Shown: piece after piece, positions 1 to 13,100 of the stretch | Layout: every line of letters begins with the position of its first letter | Numbering within the stretch: position 1 is the first letter of the stretch | Assembly (NCBI GenBank): GCA_026874595.1 | Contig: CM049310.1 | Location: 33,051,558-33,115,557, forward strand | DNA length: 64,000 bases | Direction of reading: 5' to 3' | From: Sipunculus nudus | Taxonomy: Eukaryota; Annelida; Sipuncula; Golfingiida; Sipunculidae | Notes under the pieces: generated by a model | What the model was told of the DNA's origin: nothing | The model's input: only the letters and a program-made list of their open reading frames with translations | The model's database searches: none | Position numbers and translations under genes: made by a program

Positions 1-423
1 CGGACAACTTTATATGCAAACAAACAAACAAACATACGGGACTGATCAACATACTTGTCGAAATCTCTGATTCCGGCAAGCAATAAACTATAACGCGACA
101 GAAATGGCAAACCGGCCGGCAAGGAGGGTCCGTAGTTACTTATTTGATACAGCGAACGCTATAATTTTTTGCACTCGCGCGAAAGCCTGTCTGTAATTCA
201 TACTAAAACGCGTGCATGCATGCTTGATGGCATATGTATATGTGCATGCGGGTTTCCATTTTTTACAAAGTTGCTAATACTTGTGGGGACCGTGTATGAT
301 TAAACAAAAGTGGCCATGGGCAGAAAGGCCATGAAATGCCGATTCATATGGTGTACAGTTTATGTACCTAAACGGTGTAGTTTTGGAGATATGGTTAAAC
401 AATGATAGTAGGTACGGGGTTGC

Positions 424-447
424 AGTGCAGCGCCCCCTAGCGGTTAT
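424..447 (-). promoter_or_regulatory. CTCF-like motif A of the satellite unit (recurs every 1288 bp)
   Basis: Read on the - strand the core is CCGCTAGGGGGCGC, which fits the bilaterian CTCF core (CC, R/S, S, Y, AG, R, K, GGC, R, S). It recurs in the same orientation in every full unit, for example at 1718 and 3006. Binding is inferred from sequence only. Confidence 0.55.
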
Positions 448-883
448 TTTCCAAAAACTGAAAAATTACTTTCGAGATAATAATGTATGACGTAACATGT
501 GTCAGTTTCAAAACGATGCCTGCATATCTGTGGCCTATAGGGCATGTCACCGTGAAATCGCGAAAATCTCATTCGACGAGAAACGGTGCGAGATTTCGCA
601 AGATTTTTGATTGGATCACCGAGAACTCACCAAGGGCTACAAGATGCAAAAAGTTTGACCTCTCTAGCATAAAAACTGACAGAGTTAGAAGCTGAAAACT
701 GCATATTTTGAAAATTCAAAAGTTTTACCCCAAAAATAGAGAAATCTGGCAATAGCGCACTTTGGCACCTGTGCGCAAAAATAAGCCCATGGACCCTAGT
801 TTAAGGTGCTGTGATGGAAATGGCCCAATGTTTAATAGTTCTGGAGGTATAGCACCAAAACAAATTTTCATGTTTTTTCATCT

Positions 884-905
884 GCAACGCCCCCTGGCGG
901 CCATT
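884..905 (-). promoter_or_regulatory. CTCF-like motif B of the satellite unit (recurs every 1288 bp)
   Basis: On the - strand this reads TGGCCGCCAGGGGGCGTTGC, very close to the vertebrate and arthropod CTCF consensus including the upstream TGGCC. It lies about 459 bp from motif A, in the same orientation, in all 14 units. Function is inference. Confidence 0.6.
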
Positions 906-1026
906 TCCAAAATCTGAAAAAACAATTTCGAGATATTCTTATGTTACATAAAATATCTCAGAATCAGTACGATTGCTGCAAATTTGAAAAATATCACAAA
1001 ATTCCATGATTTCTCCCCAAAATTGC

Positions 1027-1040
1027 GTAACCATGGTAAC
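1027..1040. promoter_or_regulatory. RFX X-box in the satellite unit (recurs every 1288 bp)
   Basis: GTAACCATGGTAAC satisfies the X-box rule GTNRCC-N2-RGYAAC with the usual AT spacer. It is present in each unit (last full copy at 17771-17784). RFX factors control ciliary and other genes in animals; occupancy here is untested. Confidence 0.55.
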
Positions 1041-1168
1041 AGCGAAAAGAGGCAATTTTGCAGTGTTGGAAGTGGCCATGCAGTGGCAAATAAAACGGGC
1101 TACAGTTTGAGTGGCTACGGTTATTTTTAACAAAGATATGAAGGATAGACAATTTGGAGGCCTATTGA

Positions 1169-1193
1169 TGACCTTGAATTTGACCTTTGACCG
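1169..1193 (-). promoter_or_regulatory. Nuclear-receptor half-site cluster in the satellite unit
   Basis: On the - strand GGTCAAAGGTCA forms a DR1-type pair, followed by TCAAGGTCA, an ERR/NR5A-type extended half-site. The cluster is repeated in each unit. Similar half-site phrases occur in the Helitron-like elements of this window. Confidence 0.4.
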
Positions 1194-4100
1194 ATTATGA
1201 CCAAAAACAATAGGCTTCTATTCTGGACGATCACATTACATCTGTATAAGTTTAAAGGCAATTGCAGCAAAATTGTGGCCTGTAGTGCACGGACAACTTT
1301 ATATGCAAACAAACAAACAAACATACGGGACTGATCAACATACTTGTCGAAATCTCTGATTCCGGCAAGCAATAAACTATAACGCGACAGAAATGGCAAA
1401 CCGGCCGGCAAAGAGGGTCCGTAGTTACTTATTTGATACAGCGAACGCTATAATTTTTGCACTCGCGCGAAAGCGTGTCTGTCATTCATACTAAAACGCG
1501 TGCATGCATGCGTGATGGCATATGTATATGTGCATGCGGGTTTCCATTTTTTACAAAGTTGCTAATACTTGTGGGGACCGTGTATGATTAAACAAAAGTG
1601 GCCATGGGCAGAAAGGCCATGAAATGCCGATTCATATGGTGTACAGTTTATGTACCTAAACGGTGTAGTTTTGGAGATATGGTTAAACAATGATAGTAGG
1701 TACGGGGTTGCAGTGCAGCGCCCCCTAGCGGTTATTTTCCAAAAACTGAAAAATTACTTTCGAGATAATAATGTATGACGTAACATGTGTCAGTTTCAAA
1801 ACGATGCCTGCATATCTGTGGCCTATAGGGCATGTCACCGTGAAATCGCGAAAATCTCATTCGACGAGAAACGGTGCGAGATTTCGCAAGATTTTTGATT
1901 GGATCACCGAGAACTCACCAAGGGCTACAAGATGCAAAAAGTTTGACCTCTCTAGCATAAAAACTGACAGAGTTAGAAGCTGAAAACTGCATATTTTGAA
2001 AATTCAAAAGTTTTACCCCAAAAATAGAGAAATCTGGCAATAGCGCACTTTGGCACCTGTGCGCAAAAATAAGCCCATGGACCCTAGTTTAAGGTGCTGT
2101 GATGGAAATGGCCCAATGTTTAATAGTTCTGGAGGTATAGCACCAAAACAAATTTTCATGTTTTTTCATCTGCAACGCCCCCTGGCGGCCATTTCCAAAA
2201 TCTGAAAAAACAATTTCGAGATATTCTTATGTTACATAAAATATCTCAGAATCAGTACGATTGCTGCAAATTTGAAAAATATCACAAAATTCCATGATTT
2301 CTCCCCAAAATTGCGTAACCATGGTAACAGCGAAAAGAGGCAATTTTGCAGTGTTGGAAGTGGCCATGCAGTGGCAAATAAAACGGGCTACAGTTTGAGT
2401 GGCTACGGTTATTTTTAACAAAGATATGAAGGATAGACAATTTGGAGGCCTATTGATGACCTTGAATTTGACCTTTGACCGATTATGACCAAAAACAATA
2501 GGCTTCTATTCTGGACGATCACATTACATCTGTATAAGTTTAAAGGCAATTGCAGCAAAATTGTGGCCTGTAGTGCACGGACAACTTTATATGCAAACAA
2601 ACAAACAAACATACGGGACTGATCAACATACTTGTCGAAATCTCTGATTCCGGCAAGCAATAAACTATAACGCGACAGAAATGGCAAACCGGCCGGCAAA
2701 GAGGGTCCGTAGTTACTTATTTGATACAGCGAACGCTATAATTTTTGCACTCGCGCGAAAGCGTGTCTGTCATTCATACTAAAACGCGTGCATGCATGCG
2801 TGATGGCATATGTATATGTGCATGCGGGTTTCCATTTTTTACAAAGTTGCTAATACTTGTGGGGACCGTGTATGATTAAACAAAAGTGGCCATGGGCAGA
2901 AAGGCCATGAAATGCCGATTCATATGGTGTACAGTTTATGTACCTAAACGGTGTAGTTTTGGAGATATGGTTAAACAATGATAGTAGGTACGGGGTTGCA
3001 GTGCAGCGCCCCCTAGCGGTTATTTTCCAAAAACTGAAAAATTACTTTCGAGATAATAATGTATGACGTAACATGTGTCAGTTTCAAAACGATGCCTGCA
3101 TATCTGTGGCCTATAGGGCATGTCACCGTGAAATCGCGAAAATCTCATTCGACGAGAAACGGTGCGAGATTTCGCAAGATTTTTGATTGGATCACCGAGA
3201 ACTCACCAAGGGCTACAAGATGCAAAAAGTTTGACCTCTCTAGCATAAAAACTGACAGAGTTAGAAGCTGAAAACTGCATATTTTGAAAATTCAAAAGTT
3301 TTACCCCAAAAATAGAGAAATCTGGCAATAGTGCACTTTGGCACCTGTGCGCAAAAATAAGCCCATGGACCCTAGTTTAAGGTGCTGTGATGGAAATGGC
3401 CCAATGTTTAATAGTTCTGGAGGTATAGCACCAAAACAAATTTTCATGTTTTTTCATCTGCAACGCCCCCTGGCGGCCATTTCCAAAATCTGAAAAAACA
3501 ATTTCGAGATATTCTTATGTTACATAAAATATCTCAGAATCAGTACGATTGCTGCAAATTTGAAAAATATCACAAAATTCCATGATTTCTCCCCAAAATT
3601 GCGTAACCATGGTAACAGCGAAAAGAGGCAATTTTGCAGTGTTGGAAGTGGCCATGCAGTGGCAAATAAAACGGGCTACAGTTTGAGTGGCTACGGTTAT
3701 TTTTAACAAAGATATGAAGGATAGACAATTTGGAGGCCTATTGATGACCTTGAATTTGACCTTTGACCGATTATGACCAAAAACAATAGGCTTCTATTCT
3801 GGACGATCACATTACATCTGTATAAGTTTAAAGGCAATTGCAGCAAAATTGTGGCCTGTAGTGCACGGACAACTTTATATGCAAACAAACAAACAAACAT
3901 ACGGGACTGATCAACATACTTGTCGAAATCTCTGATTCCGGCAAGCAATAAACTATAACGCGACAGAAATGGCAAACCGGCCGGCAAAGAGGGTCCGTAG
4001 TTACTTATTTGATACAGCGAACGCTATAATTTTTGCACTCGCGCGAAAGCGTGTCTGTCATTCATACTAAAACGCGTGCATGCATGCGTGATGGCATATG

Positions 4101-7100
4101 TATATGTGCATGCGGGTTTCCATTTTTTACAAAGTTGCTAATACTTGTGGGGACCGTGTATGATTAAACAAAAGTGGCCATGGGCAGAAAGGCCATGAAA
4201 TGCCGATTCATATGGTGTACAGTTTATGTACCTAAACGGTGTAGTTTTGGAGATATGGTTAAACAATGATAGTAGGTACGGGGTTGCAGTGCAGCGCCCC
4301 CTAGCGGTTATTTTCCAAAAACTGAAAAATTACTTTCGAGATAATAATGTATGACGTAACATGTGTCAGTTTCAAAACGATGCCTGCATATCTGTGGCCT
4401 ATAGGGCATGTCACCGTGAAATCGCGAAAATCTCATTCGACGAGAAACGGTGCGAGATTTCGCAAGATTTTTGATTGGATCACCGAGAACTCACCAAGGG
4501 CTACAAGATGCAAAAAGTTTGACCTCTCTAGCATAAAAACTGACAGAGTTAGAAGCTGAAAACTGCATATTTTGAAAATTCAAAAGTTTTACCCCAAAAA
4601 TAGAGAAATCTGGCAATAGCGCACTTTGGCACCTGTGCGCAAAAATAAGCCCATGGACCCTAGTTTAAGGTGCTGTGATGGAAATGGCCCAATGTTTAAT
4701 AGTTCTGGAGGTATAGCACCAAAACAAATTTTCATGTTTTTTCATCTGCAACGCCCCCTGGCGGCCATTTCCAAAATCTGAAAAAACAATTTCGAGATAT
4801 TCTTATGTTACATAAAATATCTCAGAATCAGTACGATTGCTGCAAATTTGAAAAATATCACAAAATTCCATGATTTCTCCCCAAAATTGCGTAACCATGG
4901 TAACAGCGAAAAGAGGCAATTTTGCAGTGTTGGAAGTGGCCATGCAGTGGCAAATAAAACGGGCTACAGTTTGAGTGGCTACGGTTATTTTTAACAAAGA
5001 TATGAAGGATAGACAATTTGGAGGCCTATTGATGACCTTGAATTTGACCTTTGACCGATTATGACCAAAAACAATAGGCTTCTATTCTGGACGATCACAT
5101 TACATCTGTATAAGTTTAAAGGCAATTGCAGCAAAATTGTGGCCTGTAGTGCACGGACAACTTTATATGCAAACAAACAAACAAACATACGGGACTGATC
5201 AACATACTTGTCGAAATCTCTGATTCCGGCAAGCAATAAACTATAACGCGACAGAAATGGCAAACCGGCCGGCAAAGAGGGTCCGTAGTTACTTATTTGA
5301 TACAGCGAACGCTATAATTTTTGCACTCGCGCGAAAGCGTGTCTGTCATTCATACTAAAACGCGTGCATGCATGCGTGATGGCATATGTATATGTGCATG
5401 CGGGTTTCCATTTTTTACAAAGTTGCTAATACTTGTGGGGACCGTGTATGATTAAACAAAAGTGGCCATGGGCAGAAAGGCCATGAAATGCCGATTCATA
5501 TGGTGTACTGTTTATGTACCTAAACGGTGTAGTTTTGGAGATATGGTTAAACAATGATAGTAGGTACGGGGTTGCAGTGCAGCGCCCCCTAGCGGTTATT
5601 TTCCAAAAACTGAAAAATTACTTTCGAGATAATAATGTATGACGTAACATGTGTCAGTTTCAAAACGATGCCTGCATATCTGTGGCCTATAGGGCATGTC
5701 ACCGTGAAATCGCGAAAATCTCATTCGACGAGAAACGGTGCGAGATTTCGCAAGATTTTTGATTGGATCACCGAGAACTCACCAAGGGCTACAAGATGCA
5801 AAAAGTTTGACCTCTCTAGCATAAAAACTGACAGAGTTAGAAGCTGAAAACTGCATATTTTGAAAATTCAAAAGTTTTACCCCAAAAATAGAGAAATCTG
5901 GCAATAGCGCACTTTGGCACCTGTGCGCAAAAATAAGCCCATGGACCCTAGTTTAAGGTGCTGTGATGGAAATGGCCCAATGTTTAATAGTTCTGGAGGT
6001 ATAGCACCAAAACAAATTTTCATGTTTTTTCATCTGCAACGCCCCCTGGCGGCCATTTCCAAAATCTGAAAAAACAATTTCGAGATATTCTTATGTTACA
6101 TAAAATATCTCAGAATCAGTACGATTGCTGCAAATTTGAAAAATATCACAAAATTCCATGATTTCTCCCCAAAATTGCGTAACCATGGTAACAGCGAAAA
6201 GAGGCAATTTTGCAGTGTTGGAAGTGGCCATGCAGTGGCAAATAAAACGGGCTACAGTTTGAGTGGCTACGGTTATTTTTAACAAAGATATGAAGGATAG
6301 ACAATTTGGAGGCCTATTGATGACCTTGAATTTGACCTTTGACCGATTATGACCAAAAACAATAGGCTTCTATTCTGGACGATCACATTACATCTGTATA
6401 AGTTTAAAGGCAATTGCAGCAAAATTGTGGCCTGTAGTGCACGGACAACTTTATATGCAAACAAACAAACAAACATACGGGACTGATCAACATACTTGTC
6501 GAAATCTCTGATTCCGGCAAGCAATAAACTATAACGCGACAGAAATGGCAAACCGGCCGGCAAAGAGGGTCCGTAGTTACTTATTTGATACAGCGAACGC
6601 TATAATTTTTGCACTCGCGCGAAAGCGTGTCTGTCATTCATACTAAAACGCGTGCATGCATGCGTGATGGCATATGTATATGTGCATGCGGGTTTCCATT
6701 TTTTACAAAGTTGCTAATACTTGTGGGGACCGTGTATGATTAAACAAAAGTGGCCATGGGCAGAAAGGCCATGAAATGCCGATTCATATGGTGTACAGTT
6801 TATGTACCTAAACGGTGTAGTTTTGGAGATATGGTTAAACAATGATAGTAGGTACGGGGTTGCAGTGCAGCGCCCCCTAGCGGTTATTTTCCAAAAACTG
6901 AAAAATTACTTTCGAGATAATAATGTATGACGTAACATGTGTCAGTTTCAAAACGATGCCTGCATATCTGTGGCCTATAGGGCATGTCACCGTGAAATCG
7001 CGAAAATCTCATTCGACGAGAAACGGTGCGAGATTTCGCAAGATTTTTGATTGGATCACCGAGAACTCACCAAGGGCTACAAGATGCAAAAAGTTTGACC

Positions 7101-10100
7101 TCTCTAGCATAAAAACTGACAGAGTTAGAAGCTGAAAACTGCATATTTTGAAAATTCAAAAGTTTTACCCCAAAAATAGAGAAATCTGGCAATAGCGCAC
7201 TTTGGCACCTGTGCGCAAAAATAAGCCCATGGACCCTAGTTTAAGGTGCTGTGATGGAAATGGCCCAATGTTTAATAGTTCTGGAGGTATAGCACCAAAA
7301 CAAATTTTCATGTTTTTTCATCTGCAACGCCCCCTGGCGGCCATTTCCAAAATCTGAAAAAACAATTTCGAGATATTCTTATGTTACATAAAATATCTCA
7401 GAATCAGTACGATTGCTGCAAATTTGAAAAATATCACAAAATTCCATGATTTCTCCCCAAAATTGCGTAACCATGGTAACAGCGAAAAGAGGCAATTTTG
7501 CAGTGTTGGAAGTGGCCATGCAGTGGCAAATAAAACGGGCTACAGTTTGAGTGGCTACGGTTATTTTTAACAAAGATATGAAGGATAGACAATTTGGAGG
7601 CCTATTGATGACCTTGAATTTGACCTTTGACCGATTATGACCAAAAACAATAGGCTTCTATTCTGGACGATCACATTACATCTGTATAAGTTTAAAGGCA
7701 ATTGCAGCAAAATTGTGGCCTGTAGTGCACGGACAACTTTATATGCAAACAAACAAACAAACATACGGGACTGATCAACATACTTGTCGAAATCTCTGAT
7801 TCCGGCAAGCAATAAACTATAACGCGACAGAAATGGCAAACCGGCCGGCAAAGAGGGTCCGTAGTTACTTATTTGATACAGCGAACGCTATAATTTTTGC
7901 ACTCGCGCGAAAGCGTGTCTGTCATTCATACTAAAACGCGTGCATGCATGCGTGATGGCATATGTATATGTGCATGCGGGTTTCCATTTTTTACAAAGTT
8001 GCTAATACTTGTGGGGACCGTGTATGATTAAACAAAAGTGGCCATGGGCAGAAAGGCCATGAAATGCCGATTCATATGGTGTACAGTTTATGTACCTAAA
8101 CGGTGTAGTTTTGGAGATATGGTTAAACAATGATAGTAGGTACGGGGTTGCAGTGCAGCGCCCCCTAGCGGTTATTTTCCAAAAACTGAAAAATTACTTT
8201 CGAGATAATAATGTATGACGTAACATGTGTCAGTTTCAAAACGATGCCTGCATATCTGTGGCCTATAGGGCATGTCACCGTGAAATCGCGAAAATCTCAT
8301 TCGACGAGAAACGGTGCGAGATTTCGCAAGATTTTTTATTGGATCACCGAGAACTCACCAAGGGCTACAAGATGCAAAAAGTTTGACCTCTCTAGCATAA
8401 AAACTGACAGAGTTAGAAGCTGAAAACTGCATATTTTGAAAATTCAAAAGTTTTACCCCAAAAATAGAGAAATCTGGCAATAGCGCACTTTGGCACCTGT
8501 GCGCAAAAATAAGCCCATGGACCCTAGTTTAAGGTGCTGTGATGGAAATGGCCCAATGTTTAATAGTTCTGGAGGTATAGCACCAAAACAAATTTTCATG
8601 TTTTTTCATCTGCAACGCCCCCTGGCGGCCATTTCCAAAATCTGAAAAAACAATTTCGAGATATTCTTATGTTACATAAAATATCTCAGAATCAGTACGA
8701 TTGCTGCAAATTTGAAAAATATCACAAAATTCCATGATTTCTCCCCAAAATTGCGTAACCATGGTAACAGCGAAAAGAGGCAATTTTGCAGTGTTGGAAG
8801 TGGCCATGCAGTGGCAAATAAAACGGGCTACAGTTTGAGTGGCTACGGTTATTTTTAACAAAGATATGAAGGATAGACAATTTGGAGGCCTATTGATGAC
8901 CTTGAATTTGACCTTTGACCGATTATGACCAAAAACAATAGGCTTCTATTCTGGACGATCACATTACATCTGTATAAGTTTAAAGGCAATTGCAGCAAAA
9001 TTGTGGCCTGTAGTGCACGGACAACTTTATATGCAAACAAACAAACAAACATACGGGACTGATCAACATACTTGTCGAAATCTCTGATTCCGGCAAGCAA
9101 TAAACTATAACGCGACAGAAATGGCAAACCGGCCGGCAAAGAGGGTCCGTAGTTACTTATTTGATACAGCGAACGCTATAATTTTTGCACTCGCGCGAAA
9201 GCGTGTCTGTCATTCATACTAAAACGCGTGCATGCATGCGTGATGGCATATGTATATGTGCATGCGGGTTTCCATTTTTTACAAAGTTGCTAATACTTGT
9301 GGGGACCGTGTATGATTAAACAAAAGTGGCCATGGGCAGAAAGGCCATGAAATGCCGATTCATATGGTGTACAGTTTATGTACCTAAACGGTGTAGTTTT
9401 GGAGATATGGTTAAACAATGATAGTAGGTACGGGGTTGCAGTGCAGCGCCCCCTAGCGGTTATTTTCCAAAAACTGAAAAATTACTTTCGAGATAATAAT
9501 GTATGACGTAACATGTGTCAGTTTCAAAACGATGCCTGCATATCTGTGGCCTATAGGGCATGTCACCGTGAAATCGCGAAAATCTCATTCGACGAGAAAC
9601 GGTGCGAGATTTCGCAAGATTTTTGATTGGATCACCGAGAACTCACCAAGGGCTACAAGATGCAAAAAGTTTGACCTCTCTAGCATAAAAACTGACAGAG
9701 TTAGAAGCTGAAAACTGCATATTTTGAAAATTCAAAAGTTTTACCCCAAAAATAGAGAAATCTGGCAATAGCGCACTTTGGCACCTGTGCGCAAAAATAA
9801 GCCCATGGACCCTAGTTTAAGGTGCTGTGATGGAAATGGCCCAATGTTTAATAGTTCTGGAGGTATAGCACCAAAACAAATTTTCATGTTTTTTCATCTG
9901 CAACGCCCCCTGGCGGCCATTTCCAAAATCTGAAAAAACAATTTCGAGATATTCTTATGTTACATAAAATATCTCAGAATCAGTACGATTGCTGCAAATT
10001 TGAAAAATATCACAAAATTCCATGATTTCTCCCCAAAATTGCGTAACCATGGTAACAGCGAAAAGAGGCAATTTTGCAGTGTTGGAAGTGGCCATGCAGT

Positions 10101-13100
10101 GGCAAATAAAACGGGCTACAGTTTGAGTGGCTACGGTTATTTTTAACAAAGATATGAAGGATAGACAATTTGGAGGCCTATTGATGACCTTGAATTTGAC
10201 CTTTGACCGATTATGACCAAAAACAATAGGCTTCTATTCTGGACGATCACATTACATCTGTATAAGTTTAAAGGCAATTGCAGCAAAATTGTGGCCTGTA
10301 GTGCACGGACAACTTTATATGCAAACAAACAAACAAACATACGGGACTGATCAACATACTTGTCGAAATCTCTGATTCCGGCAAGCAATAAACTATAACG
10401 CGACAGAAATGGCAAACCGGCCGGCAAAGAGGGTCCGTAGTTACTTATTTGATACAGCGAACGCTATAATTTTTGCACTCGCGCGAAAGCGTGTCTGTCA
10501 TTCATACTAAAACGCGTGCATGCATGCGTGATGGCATATGTATATGTGCATGCGGGTTTCCATTTTTTACAAAGTTGCTAATACTTGTGGGGACCGTGTA
10601 TGATTAAACAAAAGTGGCCATGGGCAGAAAGGCCATGAAATGCCGATTCATATGGTGTACAGTTTATGTACCTAAACGGTGTAGTTTTGGAGATATGGTT
10701 AAACAATGATAGTAGGTACGGGGTTGCAGTGCAGCGCCCCCTAGCGGTTATTTTCCAAAAACTGAAAAATTACTTTCGAGATAATAATGTATGACGTAAC
10801 ATGTGTCAGTTTCAAAACGATGCCTGCATATCTGTGGCCTATAGGGCATGTCACCGTGAAATCGCGAAAATCTCATTCGACGAGAAACGGTGCGAGATTT
10901 CGCAAGATTTTTGATTGGATCACCGAGAACTCACCAAGGGCTACAAGATGCAAAAAGTTTGACCTCTCTAGCATAAAAACTGACAGAGTTAGAAGCTGAA
11001 AACTGCATATTTTGAAAATTCAAAAGTTTTACCCCAAAAATAGAGAAATCTGGCAATAGCGCACTTTGGCACCTGTGCGCAAAAATAAGCCCATGGACCC
11101 TAGTTTAAGGTGCTGTGATGGAAATGGCCCAATGTTTAATAGTTCTGGAGGTATAGCACCAAAACAAATTTTCATGTTTTTTCATCTGCAACGCCCCCTG
11201 GCGGCCATTTCCAAAATCTGAAAAAACAATTTCGAGATATTCTTATGTTACATAAAATATCTCAGAATCAGTACGATTGCTGCAAATTTGAAAAATATCA
11301 CAAAATTCCATGATTTCTCCCCAAAATTGCGTAACCATGGTAACAGCGAAAAGAGGCAATTTTGCAGTGTTGGAAGTGGCCATGCAGTGGCAAATAAAAC
11401 GGGCTACAGTTTGAGTGGCTACGGTTATTTTTAACAAAGATATGAAGGATAGACAATTTGGAGGCCTATTGATGACCTTGAATTTGACCTTTGACCGATT
11501 ATGACCAAAAACAATAGGCTTCTATTCTGGACGATCACATTACATCTGTACAAGTTTAAAGGCAATTGCAGCAAAATTGTGGCCTGTAGTGCACGGACAA
11601 CTTTATATGCAAACAAACAAACAAACATACGGGACTGATCAACATACTTGTCGAAATCTCTGATTCCGGCAAGCAATAAACTATAACGCGACAGAAATGG
11701 CAAACCGGCCGGCAAAGAGGGTCCGTAGTTACTTATTTGATACAGCGAACGCTATAATTTTTGCACTCGCGCGAAAGCGTGTCTGTCATTCATACTAAAA
11801 CGCGTGCATGCATGCGTGATGGCATATGTATATGTGCATGCGGGTTTCCATTTTTTACAAAGTTGCTAATACTTGTGGGGACCGTGTATGATTAAACAAA
11901 AGTGGCCATGGGCAGAAAGGCCATGAAATGCCGATTCATATGGTGTACAGTTTATGTACCTAAACGGTGTAGTTTTGGAGATATGGTTAAACAATGATAG
12001 TAGGTACGGGGTTGCAGTGCAGCGCCCCCTAGCGGTTATTTTCCAAAAACTGAAAAATTACTTTCGAGATAATAATGTATGACGTAACATGTGTCAGTTT
12101 CAAAACGATGCCTGCATATCTGTGGCCTATAGGGCATGTCACCGTGAAATCGCGAAAATCTCATTCGACGAGAAACGGTGCGAGATTTCGCAAGATTTTT
12201 GATTGGATCACCGAGAACTCACCAAGGGCTACAAGATGCAAAAAGTTTGACCTCTCTAGCATAAAAACTGACAGAGTTAGAAGCTGAAAACTGCATATTT
12301 TGAAAATTCAAAAGTTTTACCCCAAAAATAGAGAAATCTGGCAATAGCGCACTTTGGCACCTGTGCGCAAAAATAAGCCCATGGACCCTAGTTTAAGGTG
12401 CTGTGATGGAAATGGCCCAATGTTTAATAGTTCTGGAGGTATAGCACCAAAACAAATTTTCATGTTTTTTCATCTGCAACGCCCCCTGGCGGCCATTTCC
12501 AAAATCTGAAAAAACAATTTCGAGATATTCTTATGTTACATAAAATATCTCAGAATCAGTACGATTGCTGCAAATTTGAAAAATATCACAAAATTCCATG
12601 ATTTCTCCCCAAAATTGCGTAACCATGGTAACAGCGAAAAGAGGCAATTTTGCAGTGTTGGAAGTGGCCATGCAGTGGCAAATAAAACGGGCTACAGTTT
12701 GAGTGGCTACGGTTATTTTTAACAAAGATATGAAGGATAGACAATTTGGAGGCCTATTGATGACCTTGAATTTGACCTTTGACCGATTATGACCAAAAAC
12801 AATAGGCTTCTATTCTGGACGATCACATTACATCTGTATAAGTTTAAAGGCAATTGCAGCAAAATTGTGGCCTGTAGTGCACGGACAACTTTATATGCAA
12901 ACAAACAAACAAACATACGGGACTGATCAACATACTTGTCGAAATCTCTGATTCCGGCAAGCAATAAACTATAACGCGACAGAAATGGCAAACCGGCCGG
13001 CAAAGAGGGTCCGTAGTTACTTATTTGATACAGCGAACGCTATAATTTTTGCACTCGCGCGAAAGCGTGTCTGTCATTCATACTAAAACGCGTGCATGCA

